A DNA stretch of 64,000 bases from Hydractinia symbiolongicarpus (taxonomy: Eukaryota; Cnidaria; Hydrozoa; Anthoathecata; Hydractiniidae): the NCBI RefSeq assembly GCF_029227915.1, contig NC_079886.1, positions 6,820,001 through 6,884,000 on the forward strand, written 5' to 3'. This document shows positions 38,201 through 47,190 of the stretch, one piece after another (position 1 is the first letter of the stretch; each line of letters starts with the position of its first letter). A model generated the notes under the pieces. It did not search any database. It saw only the letters and a program-made list of their open reading frames with translations, and was not told the DNA's origin. A program made the translations under genes and the position numbers.

Positions 38201-38545
38201 AGGCTGCTACGACCCTGTGTGTTGTCATGTTGCAACGCGCTTTTTTTACTAAGTTCTTGACTCTGAAACAATTTTTTTACTTTTTTTGGGTGCTAGCGAC
38301 GCAACGACAAACCCCATACATACGGAGGAGACATGTCAGTCGCTGCAGGTGAGTGAAAACTTTTTTGATAGTTCGGAAGGTGTCCATTGAAAGAAAAAAA
38401 GATTTTAGAACCTCCATAAAAATTAAGGTTATAAAATATCAAGGCGTACAAGAAATTAGTTAATACGAACTAAAAGAAACGCCTTATCACCTTCATAAAA
38501 ATTTTATCAACACAGTCACTTACCCTTCTCGAGGTCCACCTCCAT
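35251..38545 (-). CDS. SLC32 (VIAAT)-like vesicular amino-acid transporter C
   Basis: The main minus-strand exon is 36818-35251. A 22-bp first exon at 38545-38524 (MEVDLEK) fits by phase 1, GT donor, a TATA box (38621-38614) and the same design as genes A and B, giving 529 aa. The N-terminal tail is rich in Ser/Tyr/His/Asp (SSGSYDRSYDHSFDRSADQH). The core has RKRIYTSYVDLGKATISWNG, SPKFAVNDFFIGYGIVLNSF, LALPSLEASMKYPTQF and FELVTSFVGQIRGSVTSIVLP, the Aa_trans/SLC32 signature. It is more distant from A and B than they are from each other, lies in the opposite orientation and shows no converted tract. The first exon is less certain because of the 1.7-kb intron; the internal ATG at 36702 would give a shorter 483-aa form. 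Confidence 0.78.
37245..37341. repeat. MITE, CAACCTCG…CCCAGG family, in intron of gene C
   Basis: CAACCTCGTACCCAGGC at the left is mirrored by CCTTGGAACGAGGTTGTT at the right. It is about 97 bp and the clearest fold-back member in the window. Confidence 0.7.
38144..38175 (+). repeat. G-rich low-complexity run
   Basis: T-rich DNA is followed by a near-pure G run with single A and C interruptions, inside intron 1 of SLC32-like gene C. Confidence 0.8.
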
Positions 38546-38621
38546 GTTCACGTGTAACCCTTTCAAACTTCTGTTTAAAAGAACACTGAATAAAAATTGC
38601 AATGTACACGTCATTTATATA

Positions 38622-40508
38622 CGAAATATGATAATCATCTTAATGACGTATTCTTGCTTGTCAAGTATTGTCATTAACACGCGCTGTCAATACAAATCTT
38701 GTCCAACTGGTAATAAAACATTAAAATATATAGCTGTTCTTTTTTCATGACTTGTCGTTTTCTTTCCTTTTTTTTCTTTTAATCCACGCAAAAAAATGTT
38801 AATCCGCGTCATACAAGCTCAGAAGCATTTTTTGTTAGAGCGTGTACAAAAACTTCCAATTTTGTAAAAATTTAAACGCACTAAGAAAAAAGCTTGTGAG
38901 TTTTTTTAGGCTACAGTGGAAAATGGAGTCACATGGAAACGAGCCTTAAATGGCGTCGGTATATAAATGCATTTGATCAAATAACAAAACGATGAACGAG
39001 TAATTTTTTTGTATTTTTTTGTCAAAAATTGTTGACATTATCCGAGATCTCCTTCCCCCACACGTCAATTTAGTCAAACCTCTAGGAGACGTATAGTATG
39101 CGATAATAGTTACATGTCTTTCTAATCTTTCCATTCATAATTTTGCCATGGCCCTGGAGAACGAAGAAAGAAATGGATTTCTCACGATGCCTTATTTGCC
39201 ATAAATACTCAACTAAGCGCCATCCTTCTAATAAGTCCCTCTTCCATTCAAAGTAAGCCCCAACCCTCAGAAATCATTCCTGACAAATAAACCCCTTGAT
39301 TATGTTATCACGTGAGTTTAAGTCCAATATTCGAAAAAACATTTTATTGTAACGCCTGAATATATACCAGTAACTGGCCTAGCTCCAGATTTTCAACTAT
39401 TTCATCCAACAATATCATTAAATTTATAAAAGGTATTCTAAACCATCTTGTGTTGCCAAAATGTTAAAATTTTTCATAAAGAAAGCCCTACAAGTTGCTA
39501 TTCTATTACGCAACCCAGCCCCTTTCAATAACCTTTTCCAACAACTTCGTCCCCAGGGCCTGTAGCGTGTTTTTATAAAAAAAAAAACGCTAAGGTCTTG
39601 GGATCGAGGTTGCTTTCTGTACTTAAGATTATTTCTATGTTATAAGCCTTTGGGGCTTAATCGAGTTCCTGCTAAGAAGAAAAGTCGAATTAGGCTTCAA
39701 AAAAATTTTTTTTAAAAATGATGAGCAAGGGCTAATAAATGTTTTTGTCAGCCATATTGTGTAATTTAAATATTTTGCACGGAGTTAAATCTTCACATTT
39801 TCAAAGCTCCATTTGTAATGTCATTTAACATAGCAAAGCTTAAAAGCAATACTCAGACGCGACTAGCAAATAAATTACAGCAAATAGGATGAACATCTTG
39901 AATACGTTTTACTTTAGATATTTCCAGACTGGTCACACTCCCTATTAATTATTTTTTCAAGATATGTTGAAGTTAACTGGCCTTTCCTGCAACTTTTTAT
40001 TTCACAAGTGAGAAACCCTGTTTAATGTTTCTTTTGTTTTTGTGACATATTCTTCTAAAGTCAAATAAGGTGGTTTTAAAAATCAACAACTTTACCGAAA
40101 AATCTTATTATTTTCAAATCTATCCAATGAAGTATTGATATGGAATCAAAGTGAATTTGACCAATAAAGACGTTTACATAACCAGAGCAACTTCAGATTA
40201 GACAAGATGGGGAAACAATTGTAAATAATTGATAAACCGTCTTGGCGGATGTACTCACAAAACAGAAGCAAGAATCAAAACAAAACAACTTAAAAAATGA
40301 AAAACAAAACAAATTTTTGAAAGTCAACATCTTTGATTTCTGCTAGTGCAAATGTGGTTGCAGGTTTATATTCTTTTCAGGATTTAGAGTTTCTATATCC
40401 TGATAAAACTAGAAAACGTGATATAAGTAGACATTTTATATTTCTGATCATATGTGTATGTCATATGTAAACAAGAGTCAAATTATTATGTGTATTCGTC
40501 GTTGTTTT
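38622..40508. other. Intergenic; one MITE
   Basis: A CAACTTCGTCCCCAGGGC…GGGATCGAGGTTG fold-back element with an A-rich middle lies at 39542-39612. No gene evidence. Frames at 38544-38750 and 38946-39134 lack features. Confidence 0.45.
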
Positions 40509-41178
40509 AACGTTAGCTAGCTTTTATAAGAACAGCGTTGCTTGGTTTTTAACGTTAGCTAGCTTTTATAAGAACAACGTTTCTTGGTTTTTAACGTTAG
40601 CTAGCTTTTATAAGAACAGCGTTGCTTGGTTTTTAACGTTAGCTAGCTTTTATAAGAACAACGTTTCTTGGTTTTTAACGTTAGCTAGCTTTTATAAGAA
40701 CAACGTTTCTTGGTTTTTAACGTTAGCTAGCTTTTATAAGAACAACGTTTCTTGGTTTTTAACGTTAGCTAGCTTTTATAAGAACAACGTTTCTTGGTTT
40801 TTAACGTTAGCTAGCTTTTATAAGAACAGCGTTTCTTTGTTTTTAACGTTAGCTAGCTTTTATAAGAACAACGTTTCTTGGTTTTTAACGTTAGCTAGCT
40901 TTTATAAGAACAACGTTTCTTGGTTTTTAACGTTAGCTAGCTTTTATAAGAACAACGTTTCTTGGTTTTTAACGTTAGCTAGCTTTTATAAGAACAGCGT
41001 TTCTTTGTTTTTAACGTTAGCTAGCTTTTATAAGAACAACGTTTCTTGGTTTTTAACGTTAGCTAGCTTTTATAAGAACAACGTTTCTTGGTTTTTAACG
41101 TTAGCTAGCTTTTATAAGAACAACGTTTCTTGGTTTTTAACGTTAGCTAGCTTTTATAAGAACAACGTTCCTCGGTGT
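40509..41178 (+). repeat. 42-bp minisatellite, 16 copies, with higher-order structure
   Basis: The unit starts AACGTTAGCTAGCTTTTATA and ends …CTTGGTTTTT, with an exact 42-bp period from 40509. Copies 1 and 3 carry AACAGCGTTGCTTGG. Copies 8 and 12 carry AACAGCGTTTCTTTG. Most others carry AACAACGTTTCTTGG. The last is diverged. Copies 8 and 12 are four units apart, suggesting amplification in 168-bp blocks. Because 42 is divisible by three, one frame stays open with a 14-residue repeat (FLTLASFYKNNVSW). Confidence 0.95.
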
Positions 41179-41758
41179 TATAGTTACATCTTCTGCTAAA
41201 TAAGTGCGAAAAATTATACCGAGTAAATGTTTTTTAATGTCTTGTCTAATTATTACACTCGTCCGTTTTGGAGGAAGCGTATTGTTTAGTGTTTTTCGTC
41301 TAACGGTACATTAAAGAAATCCAATTTTAGGCGATGCGATATTATTACGGAGCTTTGAAAAGTTTAAGAATGGTTGAATCCTGCCTACTGTGATCATCTT
41401 TTTAAGATATTCAAATTCTACTCGGGACGAGTGTTAAAGCCGCGAGGGTTGTCTTGTCCTTTTTCCATTGACTTCTTGAGTTACCTAAAGTTTGCCTTTA
41501 TTTAGATGCAATTGTTGTAACAAAAGAACTTAGAGACTAGTATATTCAAATCTATATGTGTTTAATGATGCACTAATAATTCTTTATTTAACATCCTTAT
41601 CTTGCCTAAAATGAAATGTTAACGATTTTAACTAGATTTAAATTTGATTTTAATATTAAGAATACAGCAGAAACAATATCTGAAGCTGTTTAAAACATCA
41701 AAAGTTAATTTGTAAAGGAATTTTACTGAAAAAAGAACGAGGAAAGGAAAGAACAAAA
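41179..41758. other. Upstream region of the receptor gene
   Basis: AT-rich. No exon or clear TATA box chosen. Probably promoter and 5' UTR. Confidence 0.35.
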
Positions 41759-44700
41759 ATGTTGATTTTTATATGTTGTTTTCATTTATTGGTTGTTACG
41801 ACACTTTCTCAATTGGTCGAGTTTCCATTAAACAAATTTTTCCATGGTGCGAACCTAGAAAATGGAGATTTTGATCAGCTGTGTATGTTTGGCTCAAACT
41901 GTTGTAATTGCGATGAAAATTGTATGAAGTTTAAAACCTGTTGCGCCGATGCATACTGGAACAAGACAAAACCCGTTTCAATGGAGACGTATACCAAATT
42001 GCTAGTAAATAAATCTACGGAACACATCACCATGGTCTGTGATAATATTCTGGAATTAAAAGGACATGTTAGCGACTCAGTATACATGGTAAAATCATGT
42101 CTGCCATTTGGTAACCTAACAGATAAAAGGAAATGTTTGGAATCAACATCCACGATAAATATTCCTGTGTTGGGAAGAGATTCTTATTTATATCGAAACG
42201 AATTTTGCGCAAAATGCAACCTCGTTCCTGAATATACGTATATTGATATCGAAATGAAATGTGGAGATGGACCAGGACTAAGAAATAACCAACGCATATC
42301 AATGTCATTGCTGTCACAATTCAAAGATTGTACGGTCAGCCTAATAAATAACAACGAATCAAAATCACTTATTCAGAAGTGCAACAAATCCATTAAAACA
42401 TGCAATAACACAGAAAGCAAATATTATGATCTTTGCCTGTCATACACCGCTCAAATAAACAAGTACAAAAACTACCATTGTGTCTTATGTACTAATGGCT
42501 CAGATAATGCAACGGTTGACAATCCTTTTTGTCTTGCAAATAATACCCAACCAGATCAATCCCGAAAGGGAGCAATTAATCTCCATTTTAAATTGGTAAT
42601 GAACGAGAAGAAAACTGTAGTAATTCAAATCAAAAAACAAAAGTTTCCAGTTAGACAATTTCTTAGTATAGCGGGACACAATGCTGAAAACGACGCACTG
42701 CTTGATTTTTATTTGTGTGGTCGCGGACAACCAAACTCGACATGCTGTGGTTGCAGTTATGACTGTGCTGAAAACTTGGGTTGCTGCTTTGATGCGTTTT
42801 GGAATGAAACCAATGCTACCACTATGGAGGAATACCTGAAAACGTTTCTTGCAAAAACGAAAAGACATGGGGATTTGTCTTGTGAATATATAATAGAATC
42901 TAACAATTTTCTATCTGCCGCCTACACCATGATCAAACATTGCGCAATGGGCGCAGATGCTAATGATACGGTTCGGTGTTTACATTCTTCGAATCTTTCT
43001 TTGGAGCAAAGCGTTCCTGTCATAGGACCTGATGGATATATGTACCGTAATTCATTTTGTGCAAAATGCAATTTTGTAAGCAAATTTTATCACATTAATA
43101 TTTCAGCTTCTTGCAGTGGGCTCAATGAAACGGAAAAGGGAAGACTGATTAAATCATGCATACTGAACACAGAAACGAATGGAGTTAAGTCTGATCAGTG
43201 CACCAAATATCTTGGTGATGACGAAAACCATTCTACAAATGACGATCATGATTTCTATAAATCATATAAAGCAGCATTTTATGCCTTTGCAAATTATGGT
43301 TGTTGGAAATGCCTTCAACTTAAAAATATTCACGAGATTGTTCAATGTCTTCCATTTTTTGGTGGTGCAACTGGTACGTCTAAACTTACATGGTCTGTTA
43401 TTCTCAGTAGCTCAGCGTTAAATCACCAACAAAGCAATGCACAATGTAAAAATGGGGAATTGTATGACCTTAAAGAGTCTGTTTGTGTAAAGCACAACTG
43501 TCCACTTTCATATCGTAAGACAGGATCTGAATGTGTGAAAGAACATGGTTTACCTGGAAAAGAAAGTATTGACATCGAAAATGAAGCCTTCGATCAATGT
43601 CTAGCGCTTTATGGGTTAAAGGCTTACGTTAGTTTGACAAACAACAGCATCTTTAACGTAAAAAAATTTCGTAAAGATTTGCAAAACGAACTTGGAATTA
43701 ATGTAACATTCAATGCACTTTTAAGTTTGAGTAGCTCTGCAAAAATAATGATCATAATTCCACCTGCAGGATCAAACTTCTTAAATAATTTAAATAGAGC
43801 ACTTGGAAGCAATAAAACAGAGTTATGGAATGGGATAGACCATTATTTTGTAACTCCAAATACATCACTATCAGTAACAGAATTATACGGATTTGATATT
43901 TCTCGCAGTTTTTCACAATATAGAGTATGTGCAGAACGGCGGGTCTATAATGCTGCAAACGTGAAACTGTCATCTAATTGTGACATTACTTTCGACCAAA
44001 ATACTAGTGTTCCAAACCAAAACACAACAATGTGGGAGGTGATAGACAAGAATAATAACAAGTTGTTTGTCAGCGTATGTGAAAAATTTCATTTGCATAG
44101 AACGAGCTGTCCACAAAAAGTAATAACAAGCAATGTGACAATCCTACAGAACAAAACTTTAACTAGTTACTCAAACAATAAATTTGAGAGTTATCACATT
44201 GAGCATTATACCCCTTTAGAGAAAGGCTACTCTGTTTGTTTAGCTACTTCTGCATCCACAAAACAGATATTTGGTTGGCACGAAAGGTTGACAGATGCTG
44301 AACATTACATTTCTATGATTGTTACATGTGTGAGTATCTTCTGCTACGTGTCGCTTTTAACAACATACGTACTATTCACAGAGCTCAGAACAATTCCTGG
44401 ACTAAGTCATATGAGCATGTGCGTAACATTACTTATTGCTGATGGCCTTTTCTTTTGTTCCGTCATATATCGCAGAACTTATACCTCTTGCGAATCCATT
44501 GCAGTAGCAATACATTGGAGTTTGCTTAGTGCATTTATGTGGACAGCTGTCATCGCTTTTGACCTTGTGGCAAAATTTAGTTCATTCAAAGTTGATTCAA
44601 ATGAAAGAAAGTTAAAGCGTTTTCTTCCAAGATGTTGCTTCGCTTTTGCTGCGCCAACACTAACCGTATTGGTGACAACTGTGCTGGAGAAAATCTCAAT

Positions 44701-45151
44701 TATTAATGTTGGTTATGGAAAGAATGGGTCTTGTTGGATTTTTAATGTTGATGCTCGTATTGCTTGGTATATTTGTCCGGTATCTTTCATCTTTTTGATT
44801 ACTGTGGCGGCATTGTTGTTGGCCATTTACAAACTCAACACTCCTCATCAACAAAATCAACCCGTTTTAAGGAATAGTCACAAATTACAAGCAATGAAAA
44901 TCTCTTTAAAGTTTATCGTTATACTTGGTCTTACTGAAGGTATTGGCTTTATGCAGATTGCAAAACCTCGGTACACGGAAAGTGATATTGCGTTTAAAGC
45001 TGTTATCAGCTTGTTGTACACCTTGCTGCGAAGTTCGAGAGGAATTATGTTCGGATATTTGCATATTTTTAGCCAAAAAGTTGTGTCATTGGGAAGGAAA
45101 AAGTTTGACCATCAATCCAAAACATCGGTAACAACCAACGCTAAAGTTTAG
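41759..45151 (+). CDS. Cys-rich seven-transmembrane receptor (adhesion/Methuselah-like GPCR), one exon
   Basis: An intronless frame of 1130 aa. It has a signal peptide (about 1-18), then a long extracellular part with many N-glycosylation sites and cysteines. Two related modules stand out: about 42-67 (CMFGSNCCNCDENCMKFKTCC) and about 318-347 (TCCGCSYDCAENLGCC), each followed by D-A-(Y/F)-W and later by VPV(I/L)G, (L/M)YRN and FCAKCN. The spacing resembles somatomedin-B-like knots, so the ectodomain is an internal duplication. Seven helices start near residue 850 (ISMIVTCVSIFCYVSLLTTY). LRTIPGLSHMSMCVTLLIAD in TM2 and the LLRSSRGIMFGYLHIF end are class B2/Methuselah-like. No clear GPS cleavage motif was seen before TM1. 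Role: cell-surface signalling; ligand unknown. An intronless gene next to intron-bearing genes may be a retrocopy or a lineage-specific expansion. Confidence 0.8.
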   Translation: MLIFICCFHLLVVTTLSQLVEFPLNKFFHGANLENGDFDQLCMFGSNCCNCDENCMKFKTCCADAYWNKTKPVSMETYTKLLVNKSTEHITMVCDNILELKGHVSDSVYMVKSCLPFGNLTDKRKCLESTSTINIPVLGRDSYLYRNEFCAKCNLVPEYTYIDIEMKCGDGPGLRNNQRISMSLLSQFKDCTVSLINNNESKSLIQKCNKSIKTCNNTESKYYDLCLSYTAQINKYKNYHCVLCTNGSDNATVDNPFCLANNTQPDQSRKGAINLHFKLVMNEKKTVVIQIKKQKFPVRQFLSIAGHNAENDALLDFYLCGRGQPNSTCCGCSYDCAENLGCCFDAFWNETNATTMEEYLKTFLAKTKRHGDLSCEYIIESNNFLSAAYTMIKHCAMGADANDTVRCLHSSNLSLEQSVPVIGPDGYMYRNSFCAKCNFVSKFYHINISASCSGLNETEKGRLIKSCILNTETNGVKSDQCTKYLGDDENHSTNDDHDFYKSYKAAFYAFANYGCWKCLQLKNIHEIVQCLPFFGGATGTSKLTWSVILSSSALNHQQSNAQCKNGELYDLKESVCVKHNCPLSYRKTGSECVKEHGLPGKESIDIENEAFDQCLALYGLKAYVSLTNNSIFNVKKFRKDLQNELGINVTFNALLSLSSSAKIMIIIPPAGSNFLNNLNRALGSNKTELWNGIDHYFVTPNTSLSVTELYGFDISRSFSQYRVCAERRVYNAANVKLSSNCDITFDQNTSVPNQNTTMWEVIDKNNNKLFVSVCEKFHLHRTSCPQKVITSNVTILQNKTLTSYSNNKFESYHIEHYTPLEKGYSVCLATSASTKQIFGWHERLTDAEHYISMIVTCVSIFCYVSLLTTYVLFTELRTIPGLSHMSMCVTLLIADGLFFCSVIYRRTYTSCESIAVAIHWSLLSAFMWTAVIAFDLVAKFSSFKVDSNERKLKRFLPRCCFAFAAPTLTVLVTTVLEKISIINVGYGKNGSCWIFNVDARIAWYICPVSFIFLITVAALLLAIYKLNTPHQQNQPVLRNSHKLQAMKISLKFIVILGLTEGIGFMQIAKPRYTESDIAFKAVISLLYTLLRSSRGIMFGYLHIFSQKVVSLGRKKFDHQSKTSVTTNAKV

Positions 45152-46044
45152 ACTATGGCACGAGTGATGTCCTTGCACAATTTGATAACTACATTAGCAA
45201 TGATGACTGTGTTTGTCATTTTAAGTGATCCACATCTAAATGCAAATGTATTATTGTTTCAGTTGGTCCAGAAATAGATTAGTGAAAGTTTAACGATAAC
45301 AGCAAAAAAAGTATAACATTAAACTATATGGAGAAAAAACTTTTTTATAAAATACATTTATTGGTTGTCATCGGGAAATACTAAACTGTTATACTGTCTG
45401 GCGTTACAATTGTAATTGGGAAACATAATTGCACCGGGTTAAATTAAATGTTAGGTTTTATTTCATATAGGTTCTTATGTATGCATATACATAACGAATA
45501 ATTTTCACATGTGATGATTAATTTTTTTTAACTATACTGTATTTAATGTACAAGCATAAAAAATATTGAACAAATAAAAAAACCTTTCGAAAATTTATTT
45601 CATCATCAGTGCTATTTATTTCATTATCAGTGAAATTGGTAAAAAACTGATAAGTAATGAAAAAAATTAGAACAGTAATAAACTGAAACCCCATTCGTAT
45701 TTTTTTTAGCAGTCTTGTCAGTTCAACTTCGCCTGTTAATGAGAATCAATATGAGCAATGGGAGCTTAATTTGTTCGGTTATTTTCGTGATTGAGATTAC
45801 AAGGATCCCTCTAAGAATAGCTTCGGTACAAATCATATAAGTTGAACTCTGAAGGGACTGCCCATTGTATAGTTAGTTTAACAGCATGGTTATAACACTG
45901 GCTGCTGATTACCATATCAGATTAAAACATTTATGTAGCAAAAAATTATGCGAAATTAGCTAGAGTAGTACACCCTTATGCGTACAGTTTAGGTTTTCGA
46001 CGGTCAAACCCTCATTAAAAAACGGTGCTTTTAGACCCCTTTAA
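45152..46044. other. Receptor 3' flank and transition to the Polinton
   Basis: AT-rich, with AATAAA signals near 45575. No gene. The left end of the Polinton should lie in 45.9-46.2 kb, but its terminal inverted repeat cannot be set because the partner end is outside the window. Confidence 0.45.
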
Positions 46045-46066
46045 AAATCTGTGACGTCACAGATTT
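46045..46066. promoter_or_regulatory. 22-bp perfect palindrome centred on TGACGTCA
   Basis: AAATCTG on the left is mirrored by CAGATTT around the CRE/ATF octamer TGACGTCA. It lies about 165 bp before the first Polinton gene, near the presumed left end. It may be a promoter element or a terminal/origin structure (inference). Confidence 0.4.
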
Positions 46067-46230
46067 CATCATGCCTCAAATGAGTAAACAAGTCACGTGA
46101 CATCATGACGGCACTCGACAAAACTGCTGACATCAACAAACGCGCAAATCTGTTTGAATTGAAAGGGAAATAAAAAATCTCAAAATTGTTGCGGATAGCG
46201 ACAAAAACAAACGTATTGCTGGTATAATAA

Positions 46231-46425
46231 ATGTCAAGCAACGATAAAAAGACAGCGCTAGATTGGTACGCAAATTTTATGCTTTTTACGCTTTTTGGAG
46301 GTGTGGGATTTGCCCTAGCCCTCACCTTTACCGCACTTGTGATAAAATGTGCGAAAGAAGAAGAGTGCGAGAATGCTATCAACGCTCTAGTAGAGAGAAT
46401 TAAAGAACTAGAAGAAACTGAATAA
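46231..46425 (+). CDS. Small single-span membrane protein (64 aa) of the Polinton
   Basis: Not recognised. After a polar N-terminus, one hydrophobic helix spans about 16-38 (FMLFTLFGGVGFALALTFTALVI), followed by a charged helix ending ERIKELEETE that could form a short coiled coil. It is the first gene of a plus-strand series and its start carries the element's AATAAATG motif exactly. Size, position and start motif suggest a virion or morphogenesis membrane protein, but no function can be assigned. Confidence 0.6.
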   Translation: MSSNDKKTALDWYANFMLFTLFGGVGFALALTFTALVIKCAKEEECENAINALVERIKELEETE

Positions 46426-46447
46426 TTTTTGGTGGATCATAAAATAA

Positions 46448-46708
46448 ATGCGAGAAATCTGCGATGACTGTCAAAGAACTCTAGATGCCTACGATAGGTG
46501 TGGTAGATGTCAAAGACGTCTGCGTATGGGAGAGAAGGTGCTTTGTTGGTATTGCTACCAAGACTACGTCACTTACAATGGTGGCCACTGCCCTTGTGAG
46601 ACTTTTTTATCCATGAGGCAAAGCAGGTTAGACCCAAAAATATACAAAATAAATGGCAACGCTGCACGACAAAATCGAAACCGAAGCGCGAGAGGACTTT
46701 TACGATGA
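46448..46708 (+). CDS. Zinc-ribbon-like small protein (86 aa)
   Basis: Two CxxC-type knuckles (CDDCQRTLDAYDRCGRCQRR, then CWYC) and a further H-C-P-C give up to eight metal ligands within the first 55 residues, as in zinc ribbon or RING-like folds. The C-terminus is basic (RQNRNRSARGLLR), so nucleic-acid binding is possible. It starts with the exact AATAAATG motif 22 bp after the previous stop, and the next small frame starts inside its 3' end. The family is not recognised. Confidence 0.6.
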   Translation: MREICDDCQRTLDAYDRCGRCQRRLRMGEKVLCWYCYQDYVTYNGGHCPCETFLSMRQSRLDPKIYKINGNAARQNRNRSARGLLR

Positions 46709-46748
46709 ACTGTTCTGGGTCTTTTGGGGTGGTGGTGGTGGACTCTAG
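46653..46748 (+). CDS. 31-aa microprotein overlapping the zinc-ribbon gene
   Basis: The ATG at 46653 carries an exact AATAAATG context and lies in another frame over the 3' end of the 86-aa gene. The 31-residue product has an acidic helix (DKIETEAREDFYDEL) followed by FWVFWGGGGGL, an aromatic/Gly-rich tail that could touch membranes. It is too short for homology; the case rests on the shared start motif and the amphipathic composition. Confidence 0.35.
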   Translation: MATLHDKIETEAREDFYDELFWVFWGGGGGL

Positions 46749-46825
46749 ATCGCATACCACCTACAACGAAAGGCAGCCGTCATATCTCCATGTAGAATGT
46801 AGCCTGGCGCCGTTCACATAAACAA

Positions 46826-47098
46826 ATGGACAAACTGCGACAAGAAGCTAAAGCCTTAGGTCTCAAAGGGTACTCTACGTTGAAGCGAAAAGACCTTCTC
46901 GAAGCCATACGCAAAGTCAAGTATAAGGATGCGTCGACACAAACGGACGGACCGTACTGCGAGCCTTGTGCTAAAATTGCATGGGAGAAAAATCTTGAAC
47001 AATATTTGAGGGATCTCGCTAAAAAACAGCGACGTGTCGTACATGATGGCGACTTGCTCATATATCAAGATACGGGAGAAGTGATCGAGATTGTGTAG
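46826..47098 (+). CDS. Small SAP/Rho-N-like protein (90 aa)
   Basis: The N-terminus MDKLRQEAKALGLKGYSTLK with KRKDLLEAIRK matches the helix-extended-helix of SAP or Rho-N-like DNA/RNA-binding motifs (LxxxAKxLGLxGYSxLKKxxLLxxI). The middle has CEPCAK and a basic coiled segment (LRDLAKKQRR). The start is AAACAAATG, a weak form of the element motif. It probably binds nucleic acid, for example genome or virion core (inference). The gene ends at a hairpin shared with the converging next gene. Confidence 0.6.
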   Translation: MDKLRQEAKALGLKGYSTLKRKDLLEAIRKVKYKDASTQTDGPYCEPCAKIAWEKNLEQYLRDLAKKQRRVVHDGDLLIYQDTGEVIEIV

Positions 47099-47100
47099 GT

Positions 47101-47130
47101 GATCTAGTGTTTTGAATAATACACTAGATC
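47101..47130. terminator. Hairpin between converging genes
   Basis: GATCTAGTGT and ACACTAGATC form a perfect 10-bp stem with a 10-nt AT-rich loop, directly after the stop of the plus-strand gene and 61 bp before the 3' end of the minus-strand gene. It is placed like a bidirectional transcription-end structure. Confidence 0.5.
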
Positions 47131-47190
47131 TACGAATAAGCAGGTGGAGACTCTAAGTAGCGCTGACATACTGCGCAGATTGAAGTTTTT

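Noticed and set aside
38333-38348. Possible plus-strand first exon ATGTCAGTCGCTGCAG before GTGAGT
   Set aside because: No phase-compatible second exon was found, and the receptor downstream already starts with a signal peptide.
40837-41199. 120-aa frame of 14-residue repeats
   Set aside because: It is the open frame of the 42-bp minisatellite; the period is a multiple of three, so openness is automatic. No splice or coding context.
42219-42236. CAACCTCGTTCC MITE end inside the receptor gene
   Set aside because: It encodes the conserved CNLVPE of the repeated module (CNFVSK in the second copy), so it is a chance match.
45900-46230. Polinton left terminal inverted repeat
   Set aside because: Without the right end no inverted partner can be matched, and no target-site duplication is visible from one side.
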